Source: Streptomyces durocortorensis (lineage in GTDB: Bacteria > Actinomycetota > Actinomycetes > Streptomycetales > Streptomycetaceae). From it: DNA of 64,000 bases. The position numbers were made by a program, and so were the translations under genes. The stretch lies in assembly GCF_031760065.1 (NCBI RefSeq), contig NZ_CP134500.1, positions 3,596,001 through 3,660,000 of the forward strand, given 5' to 3'. Below are positions 1 through 8,808 of the stretch, piece after piece. Numbering within the stretch: the stretch's first letter is position 1; every line of letters begins with the position of its first letter. A model generated the notes under the pieces. That model searched no databases and was not told where the DNA came from. It was given only the letters and a program-made list of their open reading frames with translations.

Positions 1-806
1 CGAGGCGGGATGATCACACCGAGCGAGGACGAGGGGTTGTCGGAGGAGACGGCGACGATCTCCAGACCGCCTTCCTCGGCGGGCAGCAGCACGATCCCGG
101 CGGCGGAGTCGGCGAGCCTGCGGGCCTGTTCGGCGACGACGGACAGCGCGTCGTCGGCGTCCCCGCCCGACAGGAGCGCCGTGGTCACCGCGACCGACCC
201 GTCGATCCAGCGCTCCCGCTGCCGCGCCGCCTCGTACAGCCGGGCGTTGCCGATGGCGATCCCGGCCTCCGTCGCGAGCACCCGCACCATGTGCAGGTCG
301 TAGTCGCTGAACTCGGCGCCGCCCTCCTTCTCCGTCAGGTAGAGGTTGCCGAAGATCTCCCCCTGAACCCGGATCGGTACCCCGAGGAACGTCCGCATCC
401 GGGGGTGGCCCGCCGGGAACCCCGCGGAGCGCGGATCGCTGGTCAGATCCGCCAGCCGTACGGGAGCGGGGTCGTGGATCAGCGCGCCGAGCAGGCCGCG
501 GTGGCCGTCGGGCCGACGGCCGATCGCGTCGGCGACCTCCTGCGGAACGCCGTACGTGACGAAGTCCGAGAGCCCTTCGCCCGCCTCGTCGACGACGCCG
601 ATCGCGGCGTACCGGGCGTGCGCGAGCTCGGCGGCGGTCTCGCAGATCCGGTCCAGGGTGGAGTGGAGTTCCAGTCCGGTGCCGACGGAGCGCATCGCCT
701 CCAGGAGCTGCGGCACCCGCGCGGTGAGCTCGGTGGACAGGCCCTGGAGGCTGCGGGTGGCCCGGGTGGCTGCGTCGAGTGAGTCCTTCGGGTCAGGCTC
801 TGACAT
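1..806 (-). CDS. GAF-domain sensor histidine kinase, N-terminal part (cut by window edge)
   Basis: Reading leftward from an ATG at 806 the frame stays open to the window edge, giving 268 codons with no stop. The product begins MSEPDPKDSLDAATRA. It has one GAF domain at roughly residues 45-195, including the typical GVPI-V-GEIFGNLYLTEK stretch, and the start of a second at about 215-268. Tandem N-terminal GAF domains are typical of DevS/DosS-like two-component kinases, so a dimerisation domain and an ATPase domain are expected outside the window; that is inference. The position beyond the cytochrome bd operon suggests redox or gas sensing. A -10-like TAGGCT lies only six bases before the ATG, so the mRNA may be leaderless. 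The ligand cannot be told. Confidence 0.8.
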   Translation of the reverse strand, partial: MSEPDPKDSLDAATRATRSLQGLSTELTARVPQLLEAMRSVGTGLELHSTLDRICETAAELAHARYAAIGVVDEAGEGLSDFVTYGVPQEVADAIGRRPDGHRGLLGALIHDPAPVRLADLTSDPRSAGFPAGHPRMRTFLGVPIRVQGEIFGNLYLTEKEGGAEFSDYDLHMVRVLATEAGIAIGNARLYEAARQRERWIDGSVAVTTALLSGGDADDALSVVAEQARRLADSAAGIVLLPAEEGGLEIVAVSSDNPSSSLGVIIPP

Positions 807-892
807 GACCTGAGCCTAGTTAGTACGGTTTAGTGAGGAAAGTCGGGAATGGTCGTACCGGCGGTACCAGCAGCGGTCCGGGACGGCGGAAG

Positions 893-3800
893 TCAGCGGC
901 CCGCCCCCGCCATCCCCACCGTCTCCCGTTCACGCTCCAGCAGGTCCCGCAGCGGACCGTCCTCGGCGGCGAGTTCGGCGTACGGTCCCTGCTGCACCAC
1001 CCGGCCCGCGTCCAGCACCAGCACCTCGTCGACCGCGTCGAGGCCGGTCAGCCGGTGGGTGATCAGCACCGTCGCACATCCCCGGGTCGCGGCCAGCAGG
1101 TCGGCGGTCAGGGCGTCGGCGGTCGGCAGGTCGAGGTGCTCGGCCGGTTCGTCCAGGACGAGCACGGGGAAGCCCGCGAGCAGCGCGCGGGCCAGGGCGA
1201 GGCGCTGACGCTGTCCGCCGGAGAGCCGCGCGCCGTGCTCGCCCACCGGGGTGTCGAGCCCCTCGGGCAGGGCCAGCACCCAGTCCAGCAGCCGGGCCCG
1301 GGAGAGCGCTTCGCGCAGTTCGGCGTCCCGCGCCCCGGGGCGGGCGAGGCGCAGGTTCTCCCGGATCGTGCTGTCGAAGACATGCGCGTCCTGGGCGCAC
1401 AGCCCCACCGAGCGCCGGACCGTGTCCGGCTCCAGTGCGGCCGCCGCCACGCAGCCGAGCCGGTACGTCCCCGACGAGGCGTCCAGGAACCGCAGGAGGA
1501 CCTGGGCGAGCGTCGTCTTGCCCGAGCCGGAGGGGCCCACGACCGCGATGCGCCGTCCGGGCGTCAGTGTCAGGTCGAGCGAGACCAGCGCGTCCTGCCC
1601 GGACCCCGGGTAGCGGGCGGTCAGCCCCCGCACCTCCAGCGGGAAGGGGGACGCGGGCCCCTCGGCCGGGGCCGTGGGCTCCTGTACGGGCACGGGGGCG
1701 TCCAGCACCTCGAACACCCGCTCCGCGCTCCGGGCGACGCGCTGGCGGTACTGCACGGCGAGCGGCAGCCCGGCGACGGCCTCGAAGGCGGCGAGCGGGG
1801 TCAGCACCACGACGGCGAGAGCGACCCCGGACAGCCGTCCGTCCCCCACGGCGGGGACGGCGACGATCCCGGCGGCCACCACGGTGAGCCCGCAGACCAG
1901 GGCGGAGAGGCCGCCGCCCAGTGCTGTGGCGGCGGCCGCCCGGGAGGCGATCCGGCTCAGGAGCGTGTCGGCTTCGCGCAGCCGCTCCTGCCGGGCGGGC
2001 AGAGCTCCTGCGACGGTCAGTTCGGCGGTGCCCCCGAGGAGATCGGTGACCCGGGTGGCCAGCGCGGCGCGGGCGGGCGCGAGCTGACGCTCCGTACTGC
2101 GGGCGCAGGCCCCGCTGACCAGCGGCACGCCGACCCCGGCGACCAGCAGTCCCACCGCCAGGATCACGCCCGCCTCCGGGAGCAGCCAGCCGGTGAACCC
2201 GGCGGCCGCCGTCCCCACCACGAGGGCGGTCCCGACGGGCAGCAGCCAGCGCAGCCAGTAGTCCTGGAGCGCGTCCACATCGGCGACGAGCCGGGAGAGC
2301 AGATCGCCCCGGCGGGTGGTGCGCAGACCGGCGGGGGCGATGCGTTCGAGGCCCCGGTAGACGGCGACGCGCAGCTCGGCGAGGAGCTTCAGGACGGCGT
2401 CGTGCGAGACGAGCCGCTCGGCGTAGCGGAACACCGCCCGGCCGATGCCGAAGGCACGGGTCGCGGTGACCGCCATCATCAGATAGAGGACCGGGGGCTG
2501 TTCGGAGGCGCGGGAGATCAGCCAGCCGGAGACCGCCATGAGTCCCACGGCCGAACCGACCGCCAGGCTGCCCAGCAGCAGGGCCAGGGCCAGCTGTCCG
2601 CGCCGCGCCCCGGCGGACTCACGGACCCGGGCGAGCACCCGCCCGGCCCGGCTGCCGGCCGTCCGGAAGAGGTCGGGAGTCTCCGCGCGGCGGGCGTCCG
2701 GCAGCTCGCCCCCGGCCAGGGGCTGCGGTACGGCGGGGCCCGGGGCGGCGACGCCCGCGAGCGCCGTCGCGTACGGCTCCGTACCGCCCTCCGCACGGCC
2801 CTCCGTGCGCGGCTCCAATGTCACCACCCGGTCGGCCACCGCCAGCAGCGCCGGGCGGTGTACGACGAGCAGCACGGTCCGCCCGGCCGCCAGCCTCCGT
2901 ACGGCGTCGACGATGCCCGCCTCGCTCTCACCGTCCAGGCTCGCGGTCGGCTCGTCCAGCAGCAGGAGCGGCCGGTCGGCGAGGAACGCACGGGCCAGGG
3001 CGAGGCGCTGACGCTGCCCGGCGGAGAGCCCGGCCCCGTCCTCGCCCAGTTCGGTCCGCATCCCGTCTGGCAGTGCGGCGACGAAGTCGTACGCCCCGGC
3101 GTCCCGCAACGCCGTGAGGACCGCCTCGTCGTCGGCGCCGGGCCGGGCGAGGCGAACGTTCTCGGCGATCGTGCCGGCGAAGAGGTGGGGGCGCTGGGGC
3201 ACCCAGGCGATCCGGCTCCGCCAGCGCTCCGGGTCCAGGTCCGTGAGATCCCGGCCCCCGACGCGTACGCGCCCCTCGTCGGGCCGGGCGAAGCCCAGGA
3301 CCACGTTCAGCAGGGTGGACTTGCCGACGCCGCTGGGGCCGACCAGGGCGACGGTCTCCCCCGGCTCGACGGTGAGCGACGCGGCGTCCAACGAGGGCGC
3401 GGCGCGTCCCTCGTGGCGCACGGTCACCTCCGCCAGCTCCAGCCGCAGCGTGGCCGGGACATCCCCGGTGCCCGGGGCAGGGGGCTCGGTCTCCAGAACC
3501 GTGAAGATCTCCTCGGCGGCCGAGAGCCCCTCGGCCGCCGCGTGGTACTGCGCCCCGACCTGGCGGATCGGCAGATACGCCTCCGGGGCCAGGATCAGGA
3601 CCACCAGGCCGGTGTAGAGGTCGAGTTCGCCGTGGACGAGCCGCATACCGATGGTGACGGCGACAAGGGCCACCGACAGGGTCGCCAGCAGCTCCAGGGC
3701 GAAGGAGGAGAGGAAGGCGATCCGCAGGGTGCGCAGGGTGGCCCGACGGTAGTCGGAGGTGATCGCGCGGATCGACTCCGCCTGTGCCTTGGCCCGCCCG

Positions 3801-4447
3801 AAGACCTTCAGGGTCGGCAGCCCGGCGACGACATCCAGGAAATGCCCGGAGAGCCGGGACAGCAGCTGCCACTGACGGTCCATCCGGGCCTGGGTGGCCC
3901 AGCCGATGAGGATCATGAAGAGGGGGATGAGCGGCAGGGTGACGACGATGATCGCCGCCGACACCCAGTCCTCGGTGACGATCCGGGCCAGCACCGCCAC
4001 CGGGACGACGACCGCGAGCCCGAGCTGCGGGAGGTAGCGCGCGAAGTAGTCGTCGAGCGCGTCGATCCCCCGGGTCGCCAGGGCGACGAGCGAACCGGTG
4101 CGCTGCCCGTTCAGCCAGTCCGGCCCCAGCCGCGCGGCCCGCTCCAGCAGCCGGCCGCGCAGTTCGGACTTGACTGCCGCACTCGCACGGTGGGCCGCCA
4201 GTTCGGTGAGCCAGGCGACGAGGGCCCGTCCGAGAGCGACGGCGGCGAGCAGGAGCAGGGGGGTACGGAGGTCGGTGACCGTGAGCCCGCCCTCGAACCC
4301 GCCGACCACGATCTCGGCGATGAGCATCGCCTGAGCGATCACCAGCAGGGCACCGACCAGACCGAGACCCACCACGGCCGCCAGGAAGAGACGGGTGGCC
4401 CGTGCGTAGCGGAGCAGACGCGGATCGATCGGTTTCACGTGAAACAT
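893..4447 (-). CDS. cydCD: CydDC fused ABC exporter required for cytochrome bd assembly
   Basis: This 1184-residue protein contains two complete ABC half-transporters, as in other actinobacteria where CydD and CydC are fused. The first half has membrane segments over about 20-300, Walker A GPSGVGKST near 370 and signature LSAGQRQRLALARA followed by LLLLDEPTASLD. The second half has Walker A GPSGSGKTT and signature LSGGQRQRLALARA followed by LVLDEPAEHLD. The family exports thiols and supports haem insertion into cytochrome bd. It is the last gene of cydA-cydB-cydCD. The start is odd: the ATG at 4447 and the next codons are made of a parS site. A GTG at 4438 has better spacing (9 nt) from the GGGGG run, so the protein may be three residues shorter. 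Confidence 0.95.
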   Translation of the reverse strand: MFHVKPIDPRLLRYARATRLFLAAVVGLGLVGALLVIAQAMLIAEIVVGGFEGGLTVTDLRTPLLLLAAVALGRALVAWLTELAAHRASAAVKSELRGRLLERAARLGPDWLNGQRTGSLVALATRGIDALDDYFARYLPQLGLAVVVPVAVLARIVTEDWVSAAIIVVTLPLIPLFMILIGWATQARMDRQWQLLSRLSGHFLDVVAGLPTLKVFGRAKAQAESIRAITSDYRRATLRTLRIAFLSSFALELLATLSVALVAVTIGMRLVHGELDLYTGLVVLILAPEAYLPIRQVGAQYHAAAEGLSAAEEIFTVLETEPPAPGTGDVPATLRLELAEVTVRHEGRAAPSLDAASLTVEPGETVALVGPSGVGKSTLLNVVLGFARPDEGRVRVGGRDLTDLDPERWRSRIAWVPQRPHLFAGTIAENVRLARPGADDEAVLTALRDAGAYDFVAALPDGMRTELGEDGAGLSAGQRQRLALARAFLADRPLLLLDEPTASLDGESEAGIVDAVRRLAAGRTVLLVVHRPALLAVADRVVTLEPRTEGRAEGGTEPYATALAGVAAPGPAVPQPLAGGELPDARRAETPDLFRTAGSRAGRVLARVRESAGARRGQLALALLLGSLAVGSAVGLMAVSGWLISRASEQPPVLYLMMAVTATRAFGIGRAVFRYAERLVSHDAVLKLLAELRVAVYRGLERIAPAGLRTTRRGDLLSRLVADVDALQDYWLRWLLPVGTALVVGTAAAGFTGWLLPEAGVILAVGLLVAGVGVPLVSGACARSTERQLAPARAALATRVTDLLGGTAELTVAGALPARQERLREADTLLSRIASRAAAATALGGGLSALVCGLTVVAAGIVAVPAVGDGRLSGVALAVVVLTPLAAFEAVAGLPLAVQYRQRVARSAERVFEVLDAPVPVQEPTAPAEGPASPFPLEVRGLTARYPGSGQDALVSLDLTLTPGRRIAVVGPSGSGKTTLAQVLLRFLDASSGTYRLGCVAAAALEPDTVRRSVGLCAQDAHVFDSTIRENLRLARPGARDAELREALSRARLLDWVLALPEGLDTPVGEHGARLSGGQRQRLALARALLAGFPVLVLDEPAEHLDLPTADALTADLLAATRGCATVLITHRLTGLDAVDEVLVLDAGRVVQQGPYAELAAEDGPLRDLLERERETVGMAGAGR
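4432..4445. other. parS: parS site overlapping the cydCD start codon
   Basis: Perfect 14-bp palindrome GTTTCACGTGAAAC. Read on the minus strand it begins with the third base of the cydCD ATG and encodes the N-terminal residues FHVK. ParB binds this sequence in Streptomyces. Confidence 0.93.
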
Positions 4448-4522
4448 CCCCCAGTGGGATCGGTGGGATCTGCGACCCTGTCGGCCCTGCGGGAGCAGCG
4501 GGACCGACAGGGCCCACGGCCG

Positions 4523-5524
4523 TCAGTGGGCGTCGGCGATGTGCTGGGTGCCGATGCGCTTGCGGAAGACCCAGTACGTCCAGCTCTGGTAGAGCAGCAC
4601 CACGGGCGTGGCGATGCCCGCGCACCAGGTCATGATCTTGAGCGTGTACGGGCTGGACGAGGCGTTGGTGACGGTGAGGTTCCAGGCATCGTTCAGCGAG
4701 GACGGCATGACGTTCGGGAAGAGCGTCAGGAACAACATCGCCACCGCGGCCACGATCGTCACTCCCGAGAGCGCGAACGACCAGCCCTCACGCCCCTTGG
4801 CGATGGCCCCGATCGCGCCCAGGAGCGCCACCACCGCCACAACCAGGGCCCCCAGGCTCCAGCCGTCCCCGTTGTCGGCCTGGGTCCAGATCAGGAAGCC
4901 CAGCGCGAGCACCGCGGTGACCGGGCCCAGCTTCAGGGCCAGGGCGCGGGCCCGGACCCGGATGTCACCGGCCGTCTTGAGACCGGCGAACACCGCCCCG
5001 TGGAACGTGAACAGGGTCAGCGTGACGAGTCCGCCGAGGATCGCGTACGGGTTGAGGAGGTCCCAGAAGTTGCCGACGTACTCCATGTCCGCGTCGATCT
5101 TCACGCCGCGCACGATGTTGCCGAACGCGACGCCCCACAGCACGGCGGGGATCAGAGAGGTCCAGAAGATCGCGGTCTCCCAGTTCGTCTGCCACCGCTC
5201 CTCGGGCCGCTTGGCGCGGTACTCGAAGGCGACGCCGCGCACGATCAGGCAGAACAGGATGATCAGCAGCGGCAGGTAGAAGCCGGAGAAGAGGGTGGCG
5301 TACCACTCGGGAAAGGCGGCGAAGGTCGCGCCGCCCGCGGTGAGCAGCCAGACCTCGTTGCCGTCCCAGACGGGCCCGATCGTGTTGATCAGGACCCGCT
5401 TCTCCTTGCGGTCGCGGGCCAGCAGCTTGGTGAGGACCCCGATACCGAAGTCGAATCCCTCCAGGAAGAAGTAGCCGGTCCAGAGGACGGCGATGAGCAC
5501 GAACCAGACGTCGTGGAGTTCCAT
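4523..5524 (-). CDS. cydB: Cytochrome bd ubiquinol/menaquinol oxidase subunit II
   Basis: The 333-residue protein is a multi-pass membrane subunit starting MELHDVWFVLIAVLWTGYFF, the conserved CydB opening, followed by LEGFDFGIG and GPVWDGNEVWLLTAGG, both diagnostic. It pairs with CydA to form the high-affinity terminal oxidase that reduces oxygen without pumping protons. The gene starts 16 bp after cydA ends and lies about 75 bp before cydCD, so all three are probably one transcript from the Rex-controlled promoter upstream of cydA. The length is normal for the family. Confidence 0.96.
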   Translation of the reverse strand: MELHDVWFVLIAVLWTGYFFLEGFDFGIGVLTKLLARDRKEKRVLINTIGPVWDGNEVWLLTAGGATFAAFPEWYATLFSGFYLPLLIILFCLIVRGVAFEYRAKRPEERWQTNWETAIFWTSLIPAVLWGVAFGNIVRGVKIDADMEYVGNFWDLLNPYAILGGLVTLTLFTFHGAVFAGLKTAGDIRVRARALALKLGPVTAVLALGFLIWTQADNGDGWSLGALVVAVVALLGAIGAIAKGREGWSFALSGVTIVAAVAMLFLTLFPNVMPSSLNDAWNLTVTNASSSPYTLKIMTWCAGIATPVVLLYQSWTYWVFRKRIGTQHIADAH

Positions 5525-5540
5525 CTCTCAGCTCCTGTGC

Positions 5541-7052
5541 TCAGTACGAGAAGGCCATCGGCCGGTCGGCGTCTTCTTCGTCGTGACCGCCGATCCTGGT
5601 GGGCGGGTTGAGGTCGCTCTCGGTGAGTTCCGGCGGCCCGGCCTTGACGTACTTCACGAGCAGCTTCACCTCGATCACGGCGAGCACCGCGTAGAGCAGG
5701 GTGAAGACGGTCATCGAGGTGATCACCTCGCCCTGCGAGACACCGGGGGAGACGCCCGCGCGGGTCTGGAGCACCCCGTAGACCACCCACGGCTGGCGGC
5801 CCATCTCGGTGAAGATCCAACCCCAGGAGTTGGCGATCAGCGGGAAGAGCATGGTCCAGAGCGCGACGAGCCAGTAGAGCTTGGTGAACCGTGGGCTCAG
5901 CGCCTTGTTCCGGAACAGGACCAGATGGGGCACCTCGTCCTCACCGGTCCGCATCGCCGGTGGCAACAGGAACTTCTTCCGGGTCAGCCAGAGCCCCAGG
6001 AGGCCGAGGCCGAAGGAGGCCATGCCGAAGCCGATCATCCAGCGGAAGCTCCAGAACGCGACCGGGATATTGGGCCGGTAGTCGCCGGGCCCGTACTTCT
6101 CCTGCGACTCCCTGTTGACGTCGTTGATGCCGGGGACGTACGAGTCGACGTCACTGTTGGCGAGGAAGGACAGTATCCCGGGGAGCGAGATCTCCACCGT
6201 GTTGTGGCCCTTGCTGACATCCCCGTACGCGAAGAGCGAGAACGGCGCCCGCTCCTGGCCGTCCCACAGCGCCTCCGCCGCGGCCATCTTCATCGGCTGC
6301 TGCCGGAACATGACCTTGGCCAGCATGTCGCCGCTGACAGCGGTGAGCAGCCCGGAGATCACGATCGTGACCAGGCCCAGGCGCAGCGAGGTCCGCATCA
6401 CCGGGATGTGCTTCTTGCGGGCCAGGTGGAACGCGGCGATGCCGACCATGAAGGCCCCGCCGACGAGGAAGGCCGCCGTGATGGTGTGGAAGAACTGGGT
6501 CACCGCGGTGTCCTGGGTGAGCACCCGCCAGAAGTCCGTGAGCTCGGCGCGGCCGCGCTCCTCGTTGATCCGGTAACCGACCGGGTGCTGCATCCAGGAG
6601 TTGGCCGCCAGGATGAAGTAGGCGGACAGGACCGTGCCGATCGAGACCATCCACATGCAGGCGAGGTGGATCTTCTTCGGCAGCTTGTCCCAGCCGAAGA
6701 TCCACAGCCCGATGAAGGTGGACTCGAAGAAGAAGGCGATCAACGCCTCGAAGGCGAGCGGGGCACCGAAGATGTCGCCGACGAAGCGCGAGTAGTCGGA
6801 CCAGTTCATGCCGAACTGGAACTCCTGCACGATGCCCGTGACGACGCCCATGGCGATGTTGATCAGGAACAGCTTGCCCCAGAACTTGGTCGCCCTGAGG
6901 TACTTCTCGTTCGCCGTCCGCACCCAGGCGGTCTGCAGGCCGGCGGTGAGCGCGGCGAGCGAGATCGTCAACGGGACGAAGAGGAAGTGGTAGACGGTGG
7001 TGATGCCGAACTGCCATCGCGCCAGGGTTTCCGGCGCCAGAGCGAGGTCCAC
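5541..7052 (-). CDS. cydA: Cytochrome bd oxidase subunit I
   Basis: Haem-bearing subunit of cytochrome bd. I place the start at the GTG at 7052 (VDLALAPETLARWQFG), which follows AAGGAG by nine bases; an upstream ATG at 7091 would add a 13-residue extension with no good ribosome site. The result is 503 residues. RWQFGITTVYHFLF carries the histidine ligand of the high-spin haem, and FFHTITAAFLVGGAF carries the haem b558 histidine. SFRWMIGFG supplies the methionine ligand. The quinol-binding loop is of the short type usual in actinobacteria. Expression is probably repressed by Rex when the NADH/NAD+ ratio is low. Confidence 0.96.
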   Translation of the reverse strand: MDLALAPETLARWQFGITTVYHFLFVPLTISLAALTAGLQTAWVRTANEKYLRATKFWGKLFLINIAMGVVTGIVQEFQFGMNWSDYSRFVGDIFGAPLAFEALIAFFFESTFIGLWIFGWDKLPKKIHLACMWMVSIGTVLSAYFILAANSWMQHPVGYRINEERGRAELTDFWRVLTQDTAVTQFFHTITAAFLVGGAFMVGIAAFHLARKKHIPVMRTSLRLGLVTIVISGLLTAVSGDMLAKVMFRQQPMKMAAAEALWDGQERAPFSLFAYGDVSKGHNTVEISLPGILSFLANSDVDSYVPGINDVNRESQEKYGPGDYRPNIPVAFWSFRWMIGFGMASFGLGLLGLWLTRKKFLLPPAMRTGEDEVPHLVLFRNKALSPRFTKLYWLVALWTMLFPLIANSWGWIFTEMGRQPWVVYGVLQTRAGVSPGVSQGEVITSMTVFTLLYAVLAVIEVKLLVKYVKAGPPELTESDLNPPTRIGGHDEEDADRPMAFSY

Positions 7053-7137
7053 GTCGTCAGTCTCCTTACATCGCCGTGTCCATACCGGCACTATGCCCCG
7101 TTGATCCCACTGATTCCGGGAGAAAGCAGGGCACGCT

Positions 7138-7153
7138 TGTGAACGCGTTCACA
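7138..7153. promoter_or_regulatory. Rex operator (ROP) upstream of cydA
   Basis: The perfect 16-bp palindrome TGTGAACGCGTTCACA matches the known Streptomyces Rex operator pattern TGTGAAC-N2-3-TTCACA. It lies 86 bp upstream of the cydA GTG. It is nested in an outer inverted repeat, GCTTGTGAA (7135-7143) and TTCACAAGC (7154-7162). Rex releases DNA when NADH is high, which switches on cytochrome bd under oxygen limitation. Confidence 0.9.
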
Positions 7154-7252
7154 TTCACAAGCAATTATGGCGCACACACTTTCGGAGCCTGCGCCGGGGG
7201 TACCCCTTTTCGGCCAGGAGGCCTGCGGGAGCCCACGCGGGCCCATGCGAAA

Positions 7253-7285
7253 GGCCCCGGACCTCATCGATCGAGGTCCGGGGCC
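7253..7285 (-). terminator. Terminator after the hisC-like gene
   Basis: Perfect 13-bp stem (7253-7265 with 7273-7285) and a 7-base loop, 40 bp after the aminotransferase stop. There is no U-run, as is common in Streptomyces. Confidence 0.75.
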
Positions 7286-7324
7286 CACCCGGCCGTACAG
7301 CCGCCGCAGCGCCCTGGAAGAGCG

Positions 7325-8404
7325 CTACAGCTCGGCGCGGAACTCCGCCGCCGCCTTCAGGAACAGGTCGTTGCCCTCGGCCTCGCCGATCGTGACCCGC
7401 ACGCCCTCGCCCGCGAACGGCCGCACCACCACACCGGCCCGCTCACAGACGGCGGCGAAGTCGAGGGTCCGGTCCCCCAGCCGCAGCCAGACGAAGTTGG
7501 CGTGCGACTCCGGCACCGCCCAGCCCTGGCCCGCCAGCGCCTCGCTCACCCGGGCGCGCTCGGCGACCAGCGAACCGACCCGGCCCAGCAGCTCGTCCTC
7601 GGCACGGAGCGAGGCCACCGCCGCGTCCTGGGCGACCTGGCTGACGCCGAAGGGGACGGCGGTCTTGCGCAGCGCGGCGGCCACCGGCTCGTGGGCCACC
7701 GCGAACCCGACCCGCAGCCCGGCCAGGCCGTACGCCTTGGAGAAGGTCCGCAGCACCGCCACATTGGGCCGGTCCCGGTAGATCTCCAGGCCGTCCGGCA
7801 CATCGGCGTCGCGGATGAACTCCTTGTACGCCTCGTCCAGCACGACCAGCACATCGCCCGGCACCCGGTCCAGGAACCGCTCCAGCTCGGCCCGGCGCAC
7901 CACGGTGCCGGTGGGATTGTTCGGGTTGCAGACGAAGATCAGCCGGGTCCGGTCGGTGATCGCCTCCGCCATCGCGTCGAGATCGTGCACATCGCCGTCG
8001 GTCAGCGGGACCTTGACCGAGGTCGCGCCGCTGACCTGGGTGATGATCGGGTACGCCTCGAAGGACCGCCAGGCGTAGATGACCTCGTCACCCGGGCCGG
8101 AGGTGGCCTGAAGCAGCTGCTGCGCCACGCCCACCGACCCGGTCCCGGTGGCGATGTGCGAGACCGGCACACCGAAACGGTCGGCCAGCTCGTTCATCAG
8201 CCCGGTGCAGGCCATGTCCGGGTAACGGTTGAAGTTGTGCGCGGCGGCGAGCGCCGACTCCAGGACGCCCGGCAGCGGCGGGTAGGGATTCTCGTTGGAG
8301 GACAGCTTGTACGCGACCGGTCCGCCGGCCGCCGCCGGCTTGCCGGGCACATAGGCGGGAACGCCATCCAGTTCGGCACGCAGCTTGGGGCTCGTCTCGC
8401 TCAC
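7325..8404 (-). CDS. hisC: Histidinol-phosphate / aromatic aminotransferase family protein
   Basis: A 359-residue fold-type I PLP enzyme of the HisC family. It has [11 protein letters not shown] near residue 33, [11 protein letters not shown] near 175 and the PLP-lysine motif [14 protein letters not shown]. The GTG start at 8404 follows GAGGAGG by seven bases. The gene stands alone rather than in a his operon, so it may be a second HisC-like enzyme that acts on phenylalanine or other aromatic amino acids. The family assignment is firm but the substrate is open. A candidate promoter lies at 8446-8474 and a strong hairpin follows the stop. Confidence 0.85.
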   Translation of the reverse strand: MSETSPKLRAELDGVPAYVPGKPAAAGGPVAYKLSSNENPYPPLPGVLESALAAAHNFNRYPDMACTGLMNELADRFGVPVSHIATGTGSVGVAQQLLQATSGPGDEVIYAWRSFEAYPIITQVSGATSVKVPLTDGDVHDLDAMAEAITDRTRLIFVCNPNNPTGTVVRRAELERFLDRVPGDVLVVLDEAYKEFIRDADVPDGLEIYRDRPNVAVLRTFSKAYGLAGLRVGFAVAHEPVAAALRKTAVPFGVSQVAQDAAVASLRAEDELLGRVGSLVAERARVSEALAGQGWAVPESHANFVWLRLGDRTLDFAAVCERAGVVVRPFAGEGVRVTIGEAEGNDLFLKAAAEFRAEL

Positions 8405-8445
8405 CGCAGGTCCTCCTCGACCGTCCGTTCACAGCAATACTGCTC

Positions 8446-8474
8446 ACCCTATGAGGATTGAGTCCCGCTGCGAA
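8446..8474 (-). promoter_or_regulatory. Candidate promoter of the hisC-like gene
   Basis: On the minus strand, TAGGGT (8446-8451) fits the streptomycete -10 pattern and TTCGCA (8469-8474) is a weak -35, separated by 17 bp. The predicted start gives a leader of about 35 nt. Confidence 0.35.
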
Positions 8475-8808
8475 TGGGCCGAGCGGCAAATCGACCGCAG
8501 TGCCCGGGAATGCTCCCTGCCGCGGAACCGCTCCGGCCGCTTCTCCGGGGGAGCGTTTCCCTTTTCGGCGCGCGCCGGTGGCTCACTCCGTGGCGCGCGT
8601 CCCCCGAAGTGGTGAGTTGAGACCTCTTCGAGACATCGCACATTTAGCAGGCTGCCACCCGCCAGCACCTGACACACTCATGCAATACCGGCCAACGCCC
8701 TAGGTTTTCAAGGAAATTGAGCATGGGTGACCATGCAGAAACGTGCCTGTCAACGTGTGCATATGCGACCGGACCGACCGCCCTCCGGAGCCCTACTATC
8801 GGCTCGCC
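8475..8808. other. Non-coding divergent region between hisC-like and lacI-like genes
   Basis: No convincing gene is present. The only local structure I see is a short inverted repeat GCATGG-N4-CCATGC at 8721-8736, about 75 bp before the LacI-family start. It could be an operator, but it does not have a typical LacI-family core. Confidence 0.4.

Noticed and set aside
833..5611. 1592-codon plus-strand open frame
   Set aside because: It lies opposite cydCD and cydB; composition (R, G, Q, P, H rich) is that of a GC-rich antisense shadow, and the minus-strand genes have clear family motifs.
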